The notes under the pieces: generated by a model
The model's database searches: none
Told to the model about the DNA's origin: nothing
The model's input: only the letters and a program-made list of their open reading frames with translations
Made by a program: the position numbers and the translations under genes
In this document: positions 4,796 to 6,149 of the stretch, piece after piece
Layout of the letters: each line of letters opens with the position of its first letter
Numbering within the stretch: position 1 is the first letter of the stretch
Source: Bacillota bacterium
GTDB taxonomy: Bacteria > Bacillota > Bacilli > Alicyclobacillales > SLC66
Length of the DNA stretch: 6,149 nt
Assembly: GCA_021821225.1 (NCBI GenBank)
Contig: JAKACR010000171.1
Span: 1 to 6,149 of the forward strand
Direction: 5' to 3'

Positions 4796-6149
4796 TCACT
4801 GGGATCTGCGGCGGCGCGCCCGGTCTCTCCCGCGTCCCGGCAGCAACAGCAGGATGAAGAACAGACCGGACAGCGCAAACGCAATATCGCCGCCGGTCTG
4901 GATATGCCTCGTCTGCAGCCAGATGCCGAGTGACAGCGCGATGCCAAGCAGCAGCGTCCACAGAAGTCTCGCAAACAGGAGGTTCAGACGGTCGAGCCGC
5001 GCCAGCGCGGCGCGCAGGTCCACCTGTACCGCGAGTTCATTGCGCTCCACCCGCCGCACCACCCGCTCAAGCGCGGTAGGAAGCCGCACCAGAGAAAGTC
5101 CTGTCTCCTTCGCCTGGGAGAGCGCCGCGTCCAGCACGAGAGCGCCCACATCGCCGAAGAGTTCCTGCGCCAGACGCCGGACGAGCGAACGCAGGTCATC
5201 ACCGCTCTGTTCGTCCGATCGGGCGCTGGCATTGAGCAGCGGCAACGCCCGTTCCTTGAGCAGCGCCCACCAGTCGATCTCCGGATGCAACGTGGTCAGC
5301 ACGCCCGTCAACATGCCGATCGCCCTGCCGATGAACAGGTATTTGGCTTGCAGGATGAGCGGCTCGTCGTGTAAAAAATCCTGGAAGTCCTCGATAAACG
5401 CGTCCAATTCGGGACCGCGCTGAAGCTGGAATCCGTTCAGGCGGTCGATGATCATCCCGATCGCCTGTTTAAGGATGATGCGATTGGCGTACGGCTGCAG
5501 GAATCCGAGATGGTCGATCGCCTCCACGATGCCGTCGAGGTTGCGGGCGATCGCCGCCTCCACCAGTTGGGAAAAGACGCGCACATCATCCTTCGGGACA
5601 TCCGCCATCATGCCGAAATCCAGGATGCAGAGACGGCCGTCGGGCAGCACCAGCAGGTTGCCCGGATGCGGGTCCACATGCACCAATCCGTATTCCAGCA
5701 TTTGCCGCAGATACACGTCCACCATGATCTCTACGACATCGCGCGGGTCGATGCCCCACGCCTCCATCTGTCGCGTGTCGTACACCTTGGCGCCCTCAAT
5801 GAAATCCATGACAAACACAGCCGGGGTGACGAGCCGATCCACAATCGCGGGAACCACGATACGCGGCTGGTCTTCGAACAACTTGCGGAAGCGTTCGAGG
5901 TGCGACGCCTCCTTGCGATAGTCCAGTTCGTCATGTACACTGCGGGAGAATTCTTGGTAGATATCCACCAGATGCATCCGGCGGCCGAACTTCGTGAATC
6001 GCTCCAGCACACGGGTGATGGTTCGCAGCGCCGCCAGATCCGTGGCGGCCAGGCGCTCGATGCCGGGCCGCAGCACTTTTACGGCGACAATCCGGCCATC
6101 CGGCATGGTGGCGCGATGCACCTGACCAAGCGAGGCGGCGGCCGTCGCC
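4796..6149 (-). CDS. ABC1/UbiB (AarF) family kinase-like membrane protein, 5' end missing
   Basis: The frame is open to the right edge, so about 450 C-terminal residues are seen of a family usually around 530-560. The first visible residues contain the ABC1 alanine-rich loop, AAASLGQVHRA; the KxGQ motif that precedes it lies outside the window. Counting from the first whole codon (6148), other motifs are VAVK with Lys24, ELD (74-76), the catalytic loop DPHPGN (159-164) and DFG (177-179). Two hydrophobic segments near residues 391-412 and 420-437 predict C-terminal membrane helices, ending in an arginine-rich tail. Members are atypical kinases or ATPases linked to isoprenoid lipid and quinone metabolism; ubiquinone synthesis itself should not be assumed in this type of host, so no symbol is given. 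A GTG at 6119-6121 is the Val of QVHRA and not a start. A terminator-like hairpin follows the gene. Confidence 0.93.
   Translation of the reverse strand, partial: ATAAASLGQVHRATMPDGRIVAVKVLRPGIERLAATDLAALRTITRVLERFTKFGRRMHLVDIYQEFSRSVHDELDYRKEASHLERFRKLFEDQPRIVVPAIVDRLVTPAVFVMDFIEGAKVYDTRQMEAWGIDPRDVVEIMVDVYLRQMLEYGLVHVDPHPGNLLVLPDGRLCILDFGMMADVPKDDVRVFSQLVEAAIARNLDGIVEAIDHLGFLQPYANRIILKQAIGMIIDRLNGFQLQRGPELDAFIEDFQDFLHDEPLILQAKYLFIGRAIGMLTGVLTTLHPEIDWWALLKERALPLLNASARSDEQSGDDLRSLVRRLAQELFGDVGALVLDAALSQAKETGLSLVRLPTALERVVRRVERNELAVQVDLRAALARLDRLNLLFARLLWTLLLGIALSLGIWLQTRHIQTGGDIAFALSGLFFILLLLPGRGRDRARRRRSQ

Noticed and set aside
6119..6121. GTG as the start of the ABC1 gene
   Set aside because: The frame continues upstream into the conserved AAASLGQVHRA motif, in which this GTG encodes Val, so the true start is outside the window.
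1..6149. CRISPR array, tRNA, rRNA, insertion sequence or toxin-antitoxin pair
   Set aside because: No regular spaced repeats, no tRNA-like cloverleaf, no rRNA sequence, and no transposase or small gene pair was found on either strand.

Overview
The window looks like a chromosomal segment of a moderately GC-rich bacterium, most likely a Bacillota of the Paenibacillaceae type (Paenibacillus or Cohnella-like). The support is indirect: strong AAGGAGG-type ribosome binding sites, one gene starting at TTG behind such a site, an AraC regulator with an N-terminal cupin next to carbohydrate-type genes, and an ABC1 kinase with two C-terminal membrane helices. The taxonomic call is an inference from style and not from a marker gene.

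Every convincing gene lies on the minus strand. In transcription order (right to left): a 5'-truncated ABC1/UbiB-family kinase-like membrane protein (4796-6149, running off the right edge) followed by a probable intrinsic terminator; an AraC-family regulator (3895-4716); a 221-bp intergenic stretch rich in inverted repeats (3674-3894); then a tight three-gene cassette made of an FG-GAP/VCBS-type beta-propeller protein (2591-3673), a Gfo/Idh/MocA oxidoreductase (1528-2577) and a Cys-type sulfatase (98-1462). The last 97 bp hold no convincing gene.

The cassette is probably one transcription unit: its members are 13 and 65 nt apart on the start codons chosen here, and the ribosome binding site of the oxidoreductase overlaps the stop codon of the propeller gene. 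The AraC protein directly upstream, in the same direction, is the obvious candidate regulator. The probable theme is use of a sulfated (or phosphonate/phosphate ester) sugar-like compound inside the cell: the sulfatase removes the ester and the oxidoreductase oxidises or reduces the sugar. The propeller has no recognised catalytic motif. None of the three products shows a signal peptide, which is unusual for an FG-GAP protein. No transporter or glycoside hydrolase is present in the window.

The most interesting points are the apparently cytoplasmic seven-repeat propeller in the cassette, and the structured 3674-3894 intergenic region, which has a perfect 10-bp hairpin whose loop is complementary to sequence just upstream, plus a long palindrome. 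Part of that region (24 bp) is repeated imperfectly downstream of the sulfatase gene.
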